Source: Celeribacter ethanolicus
GTDB lineage: Bacteria; Pseudomonadota; Alphaproteobacteria; Rhodobacterales; Rhodobacteraceae
Direction: 5' to 3'
Length of the DNA: 32,788 nucleotides
NCBI RefSeq assembly: GCF_001550095.1
Contig: NZ_LRUC01000025.1
Span: 1 to 32,788 of the forward strand
Shown: piece by piece, positions 1 to 7,365 of the stretch
How positions within the stretch are numbered: position 1 is the first letter of the stretch
How the letters are laid out: every line of letters starts with the position of its first letter
Notes under the pieces: model-generated
Databases searched by the model: none
The model's input: only the letters and a program-made list of their open reading frames with translations
Told to the model about the DNA's origin: nothing
Position numbers and translations under genes: made by a program

Positions 1-28
1 TGGACGTGTCACGGTTTGATGCCGCTCC
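1..28 (+). repeat. Left terminal inverted repeat of the IS3 element
   Basis: This pairs with 1204-1231 read on the opposite strand. Identity is highest over the outer 13 bases and over an inner TGCCGC block at 20-25, with about six mismatches over 28 positions. Confidence 0.75.
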
Positions 29-63
29 TTTGATAGCCTTTACTGGAACAAAGGAGACTGACT

Positions 64-339
64 ATGGGACTGAAACGGACGGACGAATTTCGCCAAGATG
101 CAGTGCGTATTGCGCTGACCAGCGGGTTGACGCGCAAGCAGGTGGCTGATGATCTGGGCGTTGGCATGTCGACGCTGAACAAATGGATCACAGCACACCG
201 AGACACGAAGGTGGTTTCACAAGAGGATTTAGACCTCGCCAAAGAGAATGAGCGGCTTCGACGAGAGATCCGGCTTCTCAAGGAGGAGAGGGAAATCCTA
301 AAAAAGGCCACCCAGTTCTTCGCGGGCCTAAAGCAATGA
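64..339 (+). CDS. IS3-family transposase OrfA (helix-turn-helix subunit)
   Basis: The 91-residue protein belongs to the OrfA/HTH_Tnp_1 family that binds the IS ends. Residues 5-50 form the helix-turn-helix (LTRKQVADDLGVGMSTLNKW), followed by a leucine-zipper-like coiled coil at about 57-85 with leucine and isoleucine heptads, used in this family for multimerisation. The start has an upstream AAGGAG at 51-56. The 3' end overlaps orfB by 4 bases. A slippery A AAA AAG lies in the zero frame at 300-306, so this product is also the N-terminal part of the OrfAB fusion transposase. Confidence 0.9.
   Translation: MGLKRTDEFRQDAVRIALTSGLTRKQVADDLGVGMSTLNKWITAHRDTKVVSQEDLDLAKENERLRREIRLLKEEREILKKATQFFAGLKQ
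300..306 (+). promoter_or_regulatory. Programmed -1 frameshift heptamer (A AAA AAG)
   Basis: The codon phase of orfA reads CTA AAA AAG here, so the heptamer is exactly in the canonical slippery register. The -1 frame is open from this point into the orfB frame, so slippage yields a continuous OrfAB protein. This is the standard expression mechanism of IS3-family elements. Confidence 0.8.
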
Positions 340-1193
340 GATTTAGGTTTGTCGAGGAACACAGGAACCATTTTCCAGCCAACCGTTTATGCAGTGTCGT
401 TGGCGTCAGCACACGTGGCTTGCGGGCCTTCCGTAGTCGCCCTGCCAGTCGCAGACAACGATCTGATATGGTCACGCTTGCACACATCAAAGAACAGTCC
501 CGCCTGAGCCTTGGTAGCTACGGCAGGCCGCGAATGACCGAAGAGTTGAAGGAGATCGGTCTGGACGTCGGTCATCGCCGTGTGGGCCGCTTGATGCGCG
601 AGAACGGCATCCGGGTCGAAAGATCGAAGAAATACAAGGTCACGACGGACAGCAACCATGCGTTCAACATCGGGCCAAACCTGCTGAACCGGGACTTCCA
701 CGCCGATCAACCGAACCAGAAGTGGGCGGGCGACATCAGCTATGTCTGGACGCGAGAAGGATGGCTCTACCTGGCTGTTATTCTTGACCTGCATTCTCGG
801 CGGGTGATCGGCTGGGCAGTCAGCAATCGCATGAAACGCGACTTAGCGATCCGAGCATTGAACATGGCCATAGCTTTCCGGGCGCCGCCCAAAGGCTGCA
901 TTCATCATACGGATCGCGGGTCGCAATATTGTTCACATGACTATCAGAAGCTTCTGCGCCAGCATGGCTTCAAGGTGTCGATGAGCGGCAAGGGCAATTG
1001 CTACGACAATGCTGCTGTCGAAACGTTCTTCAAAACCATCAAAGCCGAACTGATCTGGCGCAAGTCATGGGAAACGCGGCGGCAAGCTGAAGTGGCGATC
1101 TTTGAATACATCAACGGGTTTTACAATCCGCGACGACGCCACTCAGCACTAGGCTGGAAAAGCCCCGTCGCATTCGAACGGAAAGTGGCTTAA
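336..1193 (+). CDS. IS3-family transposase OrfB (DDE integrase catalytic subunit)
   Basis: The 285-residue protein has the rve integrase core. An N-terminal HTH_21 region (about 45-100, with YGRPRMTEEL and VGRLMRENGI) precedes the catalytic domain. The DDE triad is visible: Asp in AGDISYVWT, Asp in IHHTDRGSQY, and Glu in NAAVETFFKTIK, with the IS3 C-terminal signature FYNPRRRHSALG. Length is typical and no internal stop is seen. It is expressed mainly as OrfAB after -1 frameshifting at 300-306. The ATG at 336 overlaps the orfA stop and may allow separate OrfB synthesis. Confidence 0.93.
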   Translation: MRFRFVEEHRNHFPANRLCSVVGVSTRGLRAFRSRPASRRQRSDMVTLAHIKEQSRLSLGSYGRPRMTEELKEIGLDVGHRRVGRLMRENGIRVERSKKYKVTTDSNHAFNIGPNLLNRDFHADQPNQKWAGDISYVWTREGWLYLAVILDLHSRRVIGWAVSNRMKRDLAIRALNMAIAFRAPPKGCIHHTDRGSQYCSHDYQKLLRQHGFKVSMSGKGNCYDNAAVETFFKTIKAELIWRKSWETRRQAEVAIFEYINGFYNPRRRHSALGWKSPVAFERKVA

Positions 1194-1203
1194 ACGAGCA
1201 CAT

Positions 1204-1231
1204 GGGGCGGCACGAAAACGGGACAGGTCCA
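1204..1231 (-). repeat. Right terminal inverted repeat of the IS3 element
   Basis: The reverse complement begins TGGACCTGTCCCG and contains the same inner TGCCGC block as the left end. It lies 10 bp downstream of the orfB stop codon. Host sequence resumes with ATT at 1232, which would be one copy of a 3-bp target duplication if one was made. Confidence 0.75.
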
Positions 1232-1273
1232 ATTTGCATCAACCCGAAACTCTAGACAGTTACTACAGATTCG

Positions 1274-1300
1274 AAAAAAAGGGCGGCAGTTTTGCCGCCC
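1274..1300 (-). terminator. Rho-independent terminator reading leftwards
   Basis: A perfect 8-bp stem (GGGCGGCA at 1281-1288 and TGCCGCCC at 1293-1300) with a GTTT loop is followed, on the minus strand, by seven T residues (A tract 1274-1280). It lies just after the stop codon of the IS66 transposase fragment. Confidence 0.8.
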
Positions 1301-1309
1301 TCAAAAGAT

Positions 1310-1900
1310 TTAGCGCTTGATCCGAGACTCAGGTGGAGCGTTCCATGGCAGTAGTTTCTCATATTCAGAGCGAGGAAGTTTCATCGCGATCTGGTCGAAG
1401 ACCCATTTCAAATAGGGCTCTGCATTCACCGCATTGAGTTTACAAGTTTCGATGATCGAACTGTGAATTCCCCATGCTTCTGCCCCCTCATCACTGCCGA
1501 GAAACAAGGCATTTTTCCGCAGCAGAATGGTCGGCTTGAACATGCGTTCGACCGCATTGGTGTCGAGGTCGATCCGCCCATCATCGACAAAACGTGTCAG
1601 ATCACACCACTGTCTCAGCACATAGCGGATCGCTTGCCCCATCTTGTTCTTAGAAAGATGGCGGTCAGCATGCGCAATCAAGAATGCTTTTAAGCGATCC
1701 AGAATGGGAACCGAGAATTGTCGCCGATGCGTCGCGCGGATCAGGGGCGGCTTGCCCCGGATTTTCGCTTCCTCTTCATAGAGCTCGGCAATAATTTGAA
1801 TGACCGTTTTTGCGTCTGGCGTTTTGTTGAACTCGTATTCGTCTGTGAAATTTCGTCGGGCATACGTCGCCGACGCGTTTGGCGTTTGGCGGCGGTAATC
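1310..1900 (-). pseudogene. IS66-family transposase (TnpC), 5'-truncated fragment
   Basis: Reading leftwards, the frame encodes the C-terminal third of an IS66 DDE transposase, including LDTNAVERMFKP, RKNALFLGSDEGAEAWG and IETCKLNAVNAEPYLKW (the IS66 C-terminal element). Recognisable similarity continues upstream of any good start codon: YARRNF near 1847-1864 and ELYEEEAKIRG near 1751-1786 are also IS66 motifs. The frame is closed by TGA at 1901-1903. The N-terminal zinc-finger/HTH region and most of the catalytic domain are missing. No tnpA or tnpB partner is present, so this is a dead remnant. A TTG at 1679-1681 could only start a 123-residue piece. Confidence 0.8.
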
Positions 1901-1950
1901 TCATCAAAGACATCCGTCGCGTTGACGGCCAGCAGCGGGATCGAGCGCAT
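1741..1950 (-). pseudogene. Possible truncated small ORF fused to IS66 remnant
   Basis: An ATG at 1948-1950 lies 4 bases after the stop of the next ORF to the right (translational-coupling distance) and opens a frame beginning MRSIPLLAVNATDVFDEIT. After about 25 residues the frame enters DNA that encodes the IS66 fragment in another frame, and composition turns Arg/Ser rich. I read this as the 5' end of a gene cut off by the IS66 insertion or a deletion. I do not recognise the family. It could also be chance. Confidence 0.3.
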
Positions 1951-1954
1951 CCCG

Positions 1955-2155
1955 CTACTCCTCCATCTCATCGCGAATGCTCAAAACATAAGAGCGCGCC
2001 GCGAAGCCAAGCTTGCGGCCGAAGGCTTCCTCAATCTCTTCAAGGGTGTTCCGGCACGCCAACGCTCTAAGGGTCTCGTGCCAATCAGTCGAGCCGTCGC
2101 CCAGATTGAAAACCTCCTGCGTTATGACGCCGATGCTTTCTGCAAACGTCTCCAT
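1955..2155 (-). CDS. Small hypothetical protein (66 aa)
   Basis: The 66-residue acidic, soluble protein begins METFAESIGV and ends RDEMEE. It has no signal peptide, membrane segment or motif I can name. No strong ribosome binding site is visible upstream of 2155. It sits immediately upstream (minus strand) of a truncated ORF and the IS66 remnant, so it may be a passenger or remnant gene of the mobile region. It is a weak call, supported mainly by its non-repetitive, protein-like composition and by the possible coupling with the next ORF. Confidence 0.35.
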   Translation of the reverse strand: METFAESIGVITQEVFNLGDGSTDWHETLRALACRNTLEEIEEAFGRKLGFAARSYVLSIRDEMEE

Positions 2156-2302
2156 CTACTCTGATTTTCGTTCTTGTCGTCGTGATGCGATCCATCGGGA
2201 ACGGACACCGGAGGCGGCCTCAAATATAGACCTTTCGGCAATGTCAGGGCGGGCGCGTCTCTGCTAGGCTGGATAGGAAACAACTGGAAAAAAGGGTTTC
2301 AG

Positions 2303-2998
2303 ATGAACAACAAGCCCTCTATTCGCGTCGAAGGTGCCCTGCAGAACGCTCTGGTCATCGATGATCACCCGCTGTTTTGCGATGCCTTGTCGATGACGTT
2401 GAAAGTCGGGCTTGGGATCGAGGCGGTGCAAACTGCCGGGACGCTGGAAGATGCACTTGCGGCGCTGGACGCCGGGGGGAAACCGGATGTGATCCTCCTG
2501 GATCTGAACCTGCCCGACGTCAACGGCCTCGATGGCCTGGTGCGGTTGATCAAGCTGTGCCCGAAAACTCCGGTGGTGATCGTCTCTTCCATGGCCGAAC
2601 CCAGGGTGGTGCGCTCCGCCATCCGGGTGGGGGCTGCCGGATTTGTCCCGAAACACTCGCCACGGGATGTCTTTCGCAAGGCTTTCGAACATATCGCCAA
2701 CGGCGAGATCTATACACCGGAAGGGGCCTTTGCGGACAGCGAGGCCAACATGCCACTGAGTGCGGGCGAGGATGCGCTGATCCGGCTGTCGCATCTGACC
2801 CGGCAACAGGCCCGGATCCTGCAACTGATCTGCGAGGGTCAGATGAACAAGCAGATCGCCTATGAGCTGTCCATCGCCGAAACCACGGTCAAGGCGCATG
2901 TGACCGCGATCATGCGCAAGCTGGGCGTGCAGAGCCGCACCCAGGCCGTGCTCATCGCGCAGGAAGCGAATTTCAACAGCCTCTTGCCTGACACCTGA
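2303..2998 (+). CDS. LuxR/NarL-type response regulator (ErbR/AgmR-like)
   Basis: The 231-residue regulator has an N-terminal receiver domain (about 15-130) with acidic pocket D20-D21, phosphoacceptor D67 (LLDLNLPD), and conserved K117 (VPKHS). The C-terminal GerE/LuxR helix-turn-helix is at about 163-225 (LTRQQARILQLICEG, IAETTVKAHV, IMRKLGVQSRTQAV). The RBS AAGGG is upstream. It is followed after 36 bp by a FIST sensor and a NahK/ErcS-type kinase, the partners found beside ErbR (AgmR) in Pseudomonas, where this family controls PQQ-dependent ethanol oxidation. It is therefore a candidate to control the quinoprotein cluster to the right. Cognate kinase and targets are inferred from context. 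Confidence 0.85.
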   Translation: MNNKPSIRVEGALQNALVIDDHPLFCDALSMTLKVGLGIEAVQTAGTLEDALAALDAGGKPDVILLDLNLPDVNGLDGLVRLIKLCPKTPVVIVSSMAEPRVVRSAIRVGAAGFVPKHSPRDVFRKAFEHIANGEIYTPEGAFADSEANMPLSAGEDALIRLSHLTRQQARILQLICEGQMNKQIAYELSIAETTVKAHVTAIMRKLGVQSRTQAVLIAQEANFNSLLPDT

Positions 2999-3034
2999 CT
3001 TTCCGCCACCCTTGGGACAGGGATGGAGGACAGG

Positions 3035-4267
3035 ATGATACGACCGGGCGCAGCTTTCGGTGCGGGATTTGGTGCAGGTACACCTGTGGTGCGCTCCGCC
3101 GAGGTGGAGGCGCAAGACCCCGATGCCATTCGCAAACTCGTCAAGGGCTTGGGACAGGGACCGTTTTCCATCGTCCTGATGTTCATCGCGCCAAGTGTGG
3201 ACCGCGTGGCTCTGGCACGCCAGATCAAGGCCGAGGTGCCTTGGGGACGGGTGATGGGCTGTTCGACCGCGGGCGAATTGACCTCATGCGGCTATGACGA
3301 GGACAAGATCGTTGCGGTCGGCTTTCCGGTCGAACATTTCGGGGTGGAAACCATCCTCGTGCCCGATCTCAAGTCCTGCCTGTCGCAGGACCTGATGAGT
3401 GGCTTGATCCGGACGCGGCAACTCCTGTCGCAGCGCTATCCGCATTTCGAACATGAATTCGCGATGCTGCTGGTCGACGGGCTGTCCGAGCGCGAAGATG
3501 CCTTGACGGCCGCACTGTCCTCGGGGCTGGGGCCGGTGCCTCTGTTCGGTGGCTCAGCCGGCGACGGGGTGCGGTTCAAGGAAACCTTCTTGCTCAATGG
3601 TCGCCAGATCACCGAAAACGCGGCGATGCTGACGTTTTTCCGCACCCATTGTCCGGTGCGGGTGTTTTCTTGCGATCATCTTCAGGTCACCGAAAAGCGT
3701 ATGGTCGTGACCGAGGCGGAGCCGGACTCGCGTGTCGTCAAGGAGATCAACGCCGAACCCGCCGCGATGGAATATGCGCGGCTGATCGGTCAGGACCCGG
3801 CGCTTTTGAACGACCGGGTGTTCGCGGCGAACCCCCTGGTGGTGCAGGTCGGCGGCAAACACCATGTGCGGGCGATCAAAGCGGTGGAACCCAATGGCGA
3901 TATGTCCTTTTTTGCCGCAATTGATCAGGGGCTGGTGCTGACCTTGGCCGAACCCAAGGACATCGTGGGCCATCTCACCAACACGCTCGACACCCTGTCA
4001 CGCCCCGCGGCGCCTGAGATGGTTCTGGCCTTCGATTGCATCTTTCGCCGGGTCGAGGCGGAGCAAACCCAGAGGAAGGCCGAGGTTTCCGCCCTTTTGC
4101 AGAAATACAAGGTGCGCGGGTTCTCCACCTATGGCGAACAGATCGGTGCAATTCATGTCAACCAGACCTTCACCGGCGTGGCGATCTATCCGCCGGGCAC
4201 GGAGATGGTGGAGAGCGAATTGACAGCCTGTTCGGGCTCCACGCCCGCAGAGGGGACGCCAAGATGA
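3035..4267 (+). CDS. nosP: FIST-domain sensor protein (NosP-like)
   Basis: The 410-residue cytosolic protein has FIST_N (about 40-230: MGCSTAGELTSCGYDEDKIV, LLVDGLSEREDALTAAL, PLFGGSAGDG) and FIST_C (about 240-395: AFDCIFRR, GFSTYGEQIGAIHVNQTFTG). FIST proteins are signal-input modules. In Pseudomonas and relatives, NosP binds heme and nitric oxide and modulates the adjacent kinase NahK. Here the gene overlaps the kinase start by 4 bases (ATGA), indicating translational coupling and stoichiometric expression. I chose the ATG at 3035 because GGAGG at 3025-3029 is well spaced; an ATG at 3023 is an alternative. Heme binding and NO sensing are inferred from family and gene order. Confidence 0.85.
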   Translation: MIRPGAAFGAGFGAGTPVVRSAEVEAQDPDAIRKLVKGLGQGPFSIVLMFIAPSVDRVALARQIKAEVPWGRVMGCSTAGELTSCGYDEDKIVAVGFPVEHFGVETILVPDLKSCLSQDLMSGLIRTRQLLSQRYPHFEHEFAMLLVDGLSEREDALTAALSSGLGPVPLFGGSAGDGVRFKETFLLNGRQITENAAMLTFFRTHCPVRVFSCDHLQVTEKRMVVTEAEPDSRVVKEINAEPAAMEYARLIGQDPALLNDRVFAANPLVVQVGGKHHVRAIKAVEPNGDMSFFAAIDQGLVLTLAEPKDIVGHLTNTLDTLSRPAAPEMVLAFDCIFRRVEAEQTQRKAEVSALLQKYKVRGFSTYGEQIGAIHVNQTFTGVAIYPPGTEMVESELTACSGSTPAEGTPR

Positions 4268-6486
4268 CACGCCCGTCCGATTTCGTCCTGAACCCGGAGG
4301 ACAGCCCGGAGCGGTCTCGTGAGAAGCTGTTGAAAATCGTCGATGTGTTGATGAGCCAGACCGAGCAGCGCTCGAATGAACACAGCGCCGCCTACGCTCA
4401 GTTTCAGCGCGCCGCCATGTTCGAGGAGCAGGTTCGGCAACGCACTGTCGATCTGGAATATGCGCTCGATCTGCTCAATGTCTCGAACGCGCGTCTGGCC
4501 GAGGCCAACCGCGATCTCGATACCGCGCGGCGCAACCTCGCCAATGCGATCGAGACGGTGCAGGACGGCTTTGCCCTGTTCGATTCGGACGATGTGCTGG
4601 TCATGTATAATTCGCGCTTCGCGAGCTTTCTGCCGGATGTGCGCGCCGCGCTTCATGAGGGGATCAGCTTTTCAAATTATGCCGAATTGGTCGGCAGGTC
4701 CAAGCATCTCGATCTGACCGAAACGGACACCGCCTATGCCTGGGCCGAGCGTCGGGTCGAGCGGCACAAGGACCGGCATGTGGTGTTCAACATCCATGTC
4801 GAGGGCGACCGTTGGGTCCAGATTTCCGAACATCGCACGCCTGACGATGGCACGGTGATCTTGCAGACCGATGTCTCCGATCTGGTGCATGCCGAACGCG
4901 AAACGCGCGGGCGGATGCTGGACGATCAGGCCCAGATGATCCACGCCACTTTGGAGCACGTTTCCTTGGGCGTGTGCATCTTTGACAAGGACGCGCGGCT
5001 GGCGGGGTTCAATCAACGCTTGGGCTATCTGATGGGCCTGCAGATGTCGCTCATGCGGATCGGCGCGCGGTTCGACACGATGTATCAGCGCACCGAGACG
5101 GCCTTGACCCTGAGCGACGGGATGACGGCTGAGGCGCTGATGGCTTGGGTCTATGGTCAGGCGCCGCGTGTGCCGATCACTTTTGAGCTCAAACATGTCG
5201 ATCATCGGGTTTTGGTGGTCTCTGCCGAGGATCTGCCGGATGGCGGTTTCGTGATGTCCGTCACCGATGTGACCGCCGAACGGCGGGCGATGGAGGAACT
5301 GACTCGCACCAACGAGACGCTGGAGGCGCGGGTGATGAGCCGGACGCTGGATCTCGAGGACGCGCTGGGCCGGGCGGAACGCGCCAATGCCGCGCGCTCG
5401 CGCTTTGTCGCCGCCGCCAGTCACGACCTGTTGCAACCCCTGTCCGCCGCCAAGCTGTTTGTCGCCTCCGCCGAGGACGATGTGACCAGCCCGCTGGCGC
5501 AGGAGACGCTGGCCAAGGCGCAAAACGCGCTGGCCAGTGTGGAAAACATTCTCTCCGCGCTGCTCGATATTTCCAAACTCGAAGCCGGGCGCAAGGCGCT
5601 CGACATCATGCCTGTGCCTTTGGCGCCGATGCTGATGCAGTTGCGTGAGGAATATCTGCCTGCCGCGCGCGCCAAGGGGATCGACTTGCGCGTGGTGCGC
5701 ACCGATAAGATCGTCGAAAGCGACCCGACTTATTTGCGGCGGATTTTGCAGAACCTGATGTCCAACGCGATTCGCTACACCGAGGAGGGCCGGGTTTTGG
5801 TGGGCGCACGGCACAAGCCGAACGGGCGTGTGCGTCTTGAGGTGCGCGACACCGGACCCGGTATTCCCGAAGCCTCGCAACAGGCGATTTTTCAGGAATT
5901 TCATCGACTTGGCACCTCGGCCTCGGCCTCTGTCGGCATGGGGCTTGGGCTCGCCATCGTCGACCGGGCCTGTGCGCAATTGGGGCATCCGATCCATCTG
6001 CACAGTGAGCTGGGCAAGGGCACAGTGTTCGGCATCGACCTTGCCGTGACCCGGCATCTGGCGGCGCAAAATATCACGAGCTTTCAAGCGACCCCGTCAG
6101 CGCCGGATCAGGCCTTTGGGCTGATCGCGCTTTTGGTGGAAAACGACGCCGATGTACGCCGCGCCATGACGCTCTTGCTCGAAAAATGGGGGCTTGCGGT
6201 GGTGGCGGTGGAAAACGGCGAGGAGGCGCTGTCTCTGGTGGCCGAGCTGGATGTGGTGCCCGATCTCATGCTGGTCGATTACCAGCTCGGCGAGGGCATG
6301 GACGGCATAGAGGTGATCCGCCAGATGCGCGATCTCTACGGCGCCATTCCGGCGCGTCTGGTGACGGCAAACCGTTCGCTCGAGGTGGTGCAGCACAGCG
6401 CGGGGGCGGGCGTCAAAATCCTTTACAAACCCATCGCGCCACAGGACCTTGAGCGCTTTGTCATGGCACCGCAGGACGAGGGGTGA
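4264..6486 (+). CDS. nahK: NahK/ErcS-family hybrid sensor histidine kinase/response regulator
   Basis: The 740-residue soluble hybrid kinase has no membrane segment. In order it shows an N-terminal coiled coil (about 50-95), two PAS domains (about 97-215 and 225-345, each with a GFALFDSDD/GVCIFDKDA type core), a second coiled coil, HisKA with H387 (ASHDLLQPL), HATPase_c (N box NLMSNAIRYTEEG, G boxes DTGPGIP and GMGLGLAI), and a C-terminal receiver with phosphoacceptor D672 (MLVDYQ). This architecture is that of NahK/ErcS kinases. The ATG overlaps the nosP-like stop. The gene end overlaps by 26 bp the convergent permease gene. It probably phosphorylates the LuxR-type regulator at 2303 directly or through a phosphotransfer protein not seen here. 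Confidence 0.88.
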   Translation: MTRPSDFVLNPEDSPERSREKLLKIVDVLMSQTEQRSNEHSAAYAQFQRAAMFEEQVRQRTVDLEYALDLLNVSNARLAEANRDLDTARRNLANAIETVQDGFALFDSDDVLVMYNSRFASFLPDVRAALHEGISFSNYAELVGRSKHLDLTETDTAYAWAERRVERHKDRHVVFNIHVEGDRWVQISEHRTPDDGTVILQTDVSDLVHAERETRGRMLDDQAQMIHATLEHVSLGVCIFDKDARLAGFNQRLGYLMGLQMSLMRIGARFDTMYQRTETALTLSDGMTAEALMAWVYGQAPRVPITFELKHVDHRVLVVSAEDLPDGGFVMSVTDVTAERRAMEELTRTNETLEARVMSRTLDLEDALGRAERANAARSRFVAAASHDLLQPLSAAKLFVASAEDDVTSPLAQETLAKAQNALASVENILSALLDISKLEAGRKALDIMPVPLAPMLMQLREEYLPAARAKGIDLRVVRTDKIVESDPTYLRRILQNLMSNAIRYTEEGRVLVGARHKPNGRVRLEVRDTGPGIPEASQQAIFQEFHRLGTSASASVGMGLGLAIVDRACAQLGHPIHLHSELGKGTVFGIDLAVTRHLAAQNITSFQATPSAPDQAFGLIALLVENDADVRRAMTLLLEKWGLAVVAVENGEEALSLVAELDVVPDLMLVDYQLGEGMDGIEVIRQMRDLYGAIPARLVTANRSLEVVQHSAGAGVKILYKPIAPQDLERFVMAPQDEG

Positions 6487-7267
6487 GGCCGTCGGCATCG
6501 CCCTCCGCAGTGCCCCGCCACCGACCCGCGGCACGTTCCCACGGCTGGATCACCGCAATCTCGATCACCAGCATCACGGCCACGAAACTAAGCGCATAGG
6601 CCAGCACATAGGCGGTTTGAAAGTTTTGAAAATGCAGATGAATTTTGAAGCCTATCCCATTGGAACGGCCTAGAAATTCCACCACGAGCACGATCTTCCA
6701 GATCATCGCCAAACCGTTGCGTCCCGCGATGGCCAGATAGGGCGCAAGCTGCGGCAGAACGACATGGCGCAGATAGGTCGCCCGAGGCATCTGAAAGCTC
6801 TGCGCCATCTCGTCGAGCCGCCAGTCCCGCGCCCCCGTGCCATCTCTGAGCGTCACCGTCACCTGCGCCAGCTTGTTGAGCGTGACGGCAGTGATCGCGG
6901 CCACCTCATTAAGACCGATCCAGAGATAACAGAGCACGATCACCACCAGCGCCGGAAGGTTCAGAAATACCGTCACCCAAGGGTCGAACAAGCGATTGAG
7001 ACGCGGCGACAGGCCGAGCAAAATCCCAAGTGCGGTGCCCAGCACCATGGCGGCGGAAAAGGACAGGATCACGCGGGTGAGCGTCGCCTGCATCTGCGGC
7101 CAGAGCGTGCCTTTGGCGATCAGATCGAGCAACACCGTCATGACCGCCAAGGGCGAGGGCAGGATATCCGGGTCGGCTGTGAGCCAGGCCGCAAAGGCCC
7201 AGAGCGCGACCAGCCCGCCCAAGGACAGCACCGTATATCTTACTGACGTGATCCGCGTTTTTTGCAT
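6461..7267 (-). CDS. NitT/TauT-type ABC transporter permease
   Basis: The 268-residue inner-membrane permease of the SsuC/TauC/NrtB family has an N-terminal membrane anchor at about 10-30 and further segments around 65-90, 100-125, 185-205 and 225-250. A cytoplasmic EAA-type loop (about 155-175, MAQSFQMPRATYLRHVVLPQ) is the contact for the ATPase. A strong GGGAGGA ribosome site precedes the ATG. The gene stands alone. The matching ATPase and binding protein are 10 kb away at 17412-19051, and both loci have the same operator motif upstream, so I infer they form one transporter. The substrate is unknown. Confidence 0.85.
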   Translation of the reverse strand: MQKTRITSVRYTVLSLGGLVALWAFAAWLTADPDILPSPLAVMTVLLDLIAKGTLWPQMQATLTRVILSFSAAMVLGTALGILLGLSPRLNRLFDPWVTVFLNLPALVVIVLCYLWIGLNEVAAITAVTLNKLAQVTVTLRDGTGARDWRLDEMAQSFQMPRATYLRHVVLPQLAPYLAIAGRNGLAMIWKIVLVVEFLGRSNGIGFKIHLHFQNFQTAYVLAYALSFVAVMLVIEIAVIQPWERAAGRWRGTAEGDADGLTPRPAVP

Positions 7268-7291
7268 TAAGTCCTCCCGAATTGACTGTAG

Positions 7292-7330
7292 CGCGGGGCG
7301 GGTCGCAGGGCGTGCTGGACTTTGGTCGTA
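7292..7330. promoter_or_regulatory. Tandem 16-bp inverted-repeat operator, site A
   Basis: 7315-7330 reads CTGGAC-TTTG-GTCGTA, with the right half perfect. A second copy 23 bp upstream (7292-7307) has a perfect right half GTCGCA. The pair lies between the divergent NitT/TauT permease and NosR-like genes and could control both. Confidence 0.6.
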
Positions 7331-7365
7331 TTCGTCGCGCGCGCGGGCATTGTTAGCGTGATCAG

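Larger units (their letters stand above)
1..1231 (+). mobile_element. Complete IS3-family insertion sequence
   Basis: The element holds two overlapping ORFs (orfA, orfB) of IS3-family type. The first bases (TGGACGTGTCACG) match the reverse complement of bases 1219-1231 (TGGACCTGTCCCG) with two mismatches. The similarity extends imperfectly to about 28 bp, which sets the element ends at 1 and 1231. It begins with TG and ends with CA, as usual for the family. The target duplication cannot be checked because the left flank lies outside the window. The transposase frames are intact, so the copy looks potentially active. Confidence 0.88.

Noticed and set aside
1718-2164. 148-codon plus-strand frame across the IS66 remnant
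   Set aside because: It is antisense to the recognisable IS66 transposase fragment and has no family resemblance of its own.
4672-6087. 471-codon frame antisense to the NahK-like kinase gene
   Set aside because: The sense frame has the full PAS, HisKA, ATPase and receiver set; the antisense product is His/Arg/Gln-rich and unrecognised.
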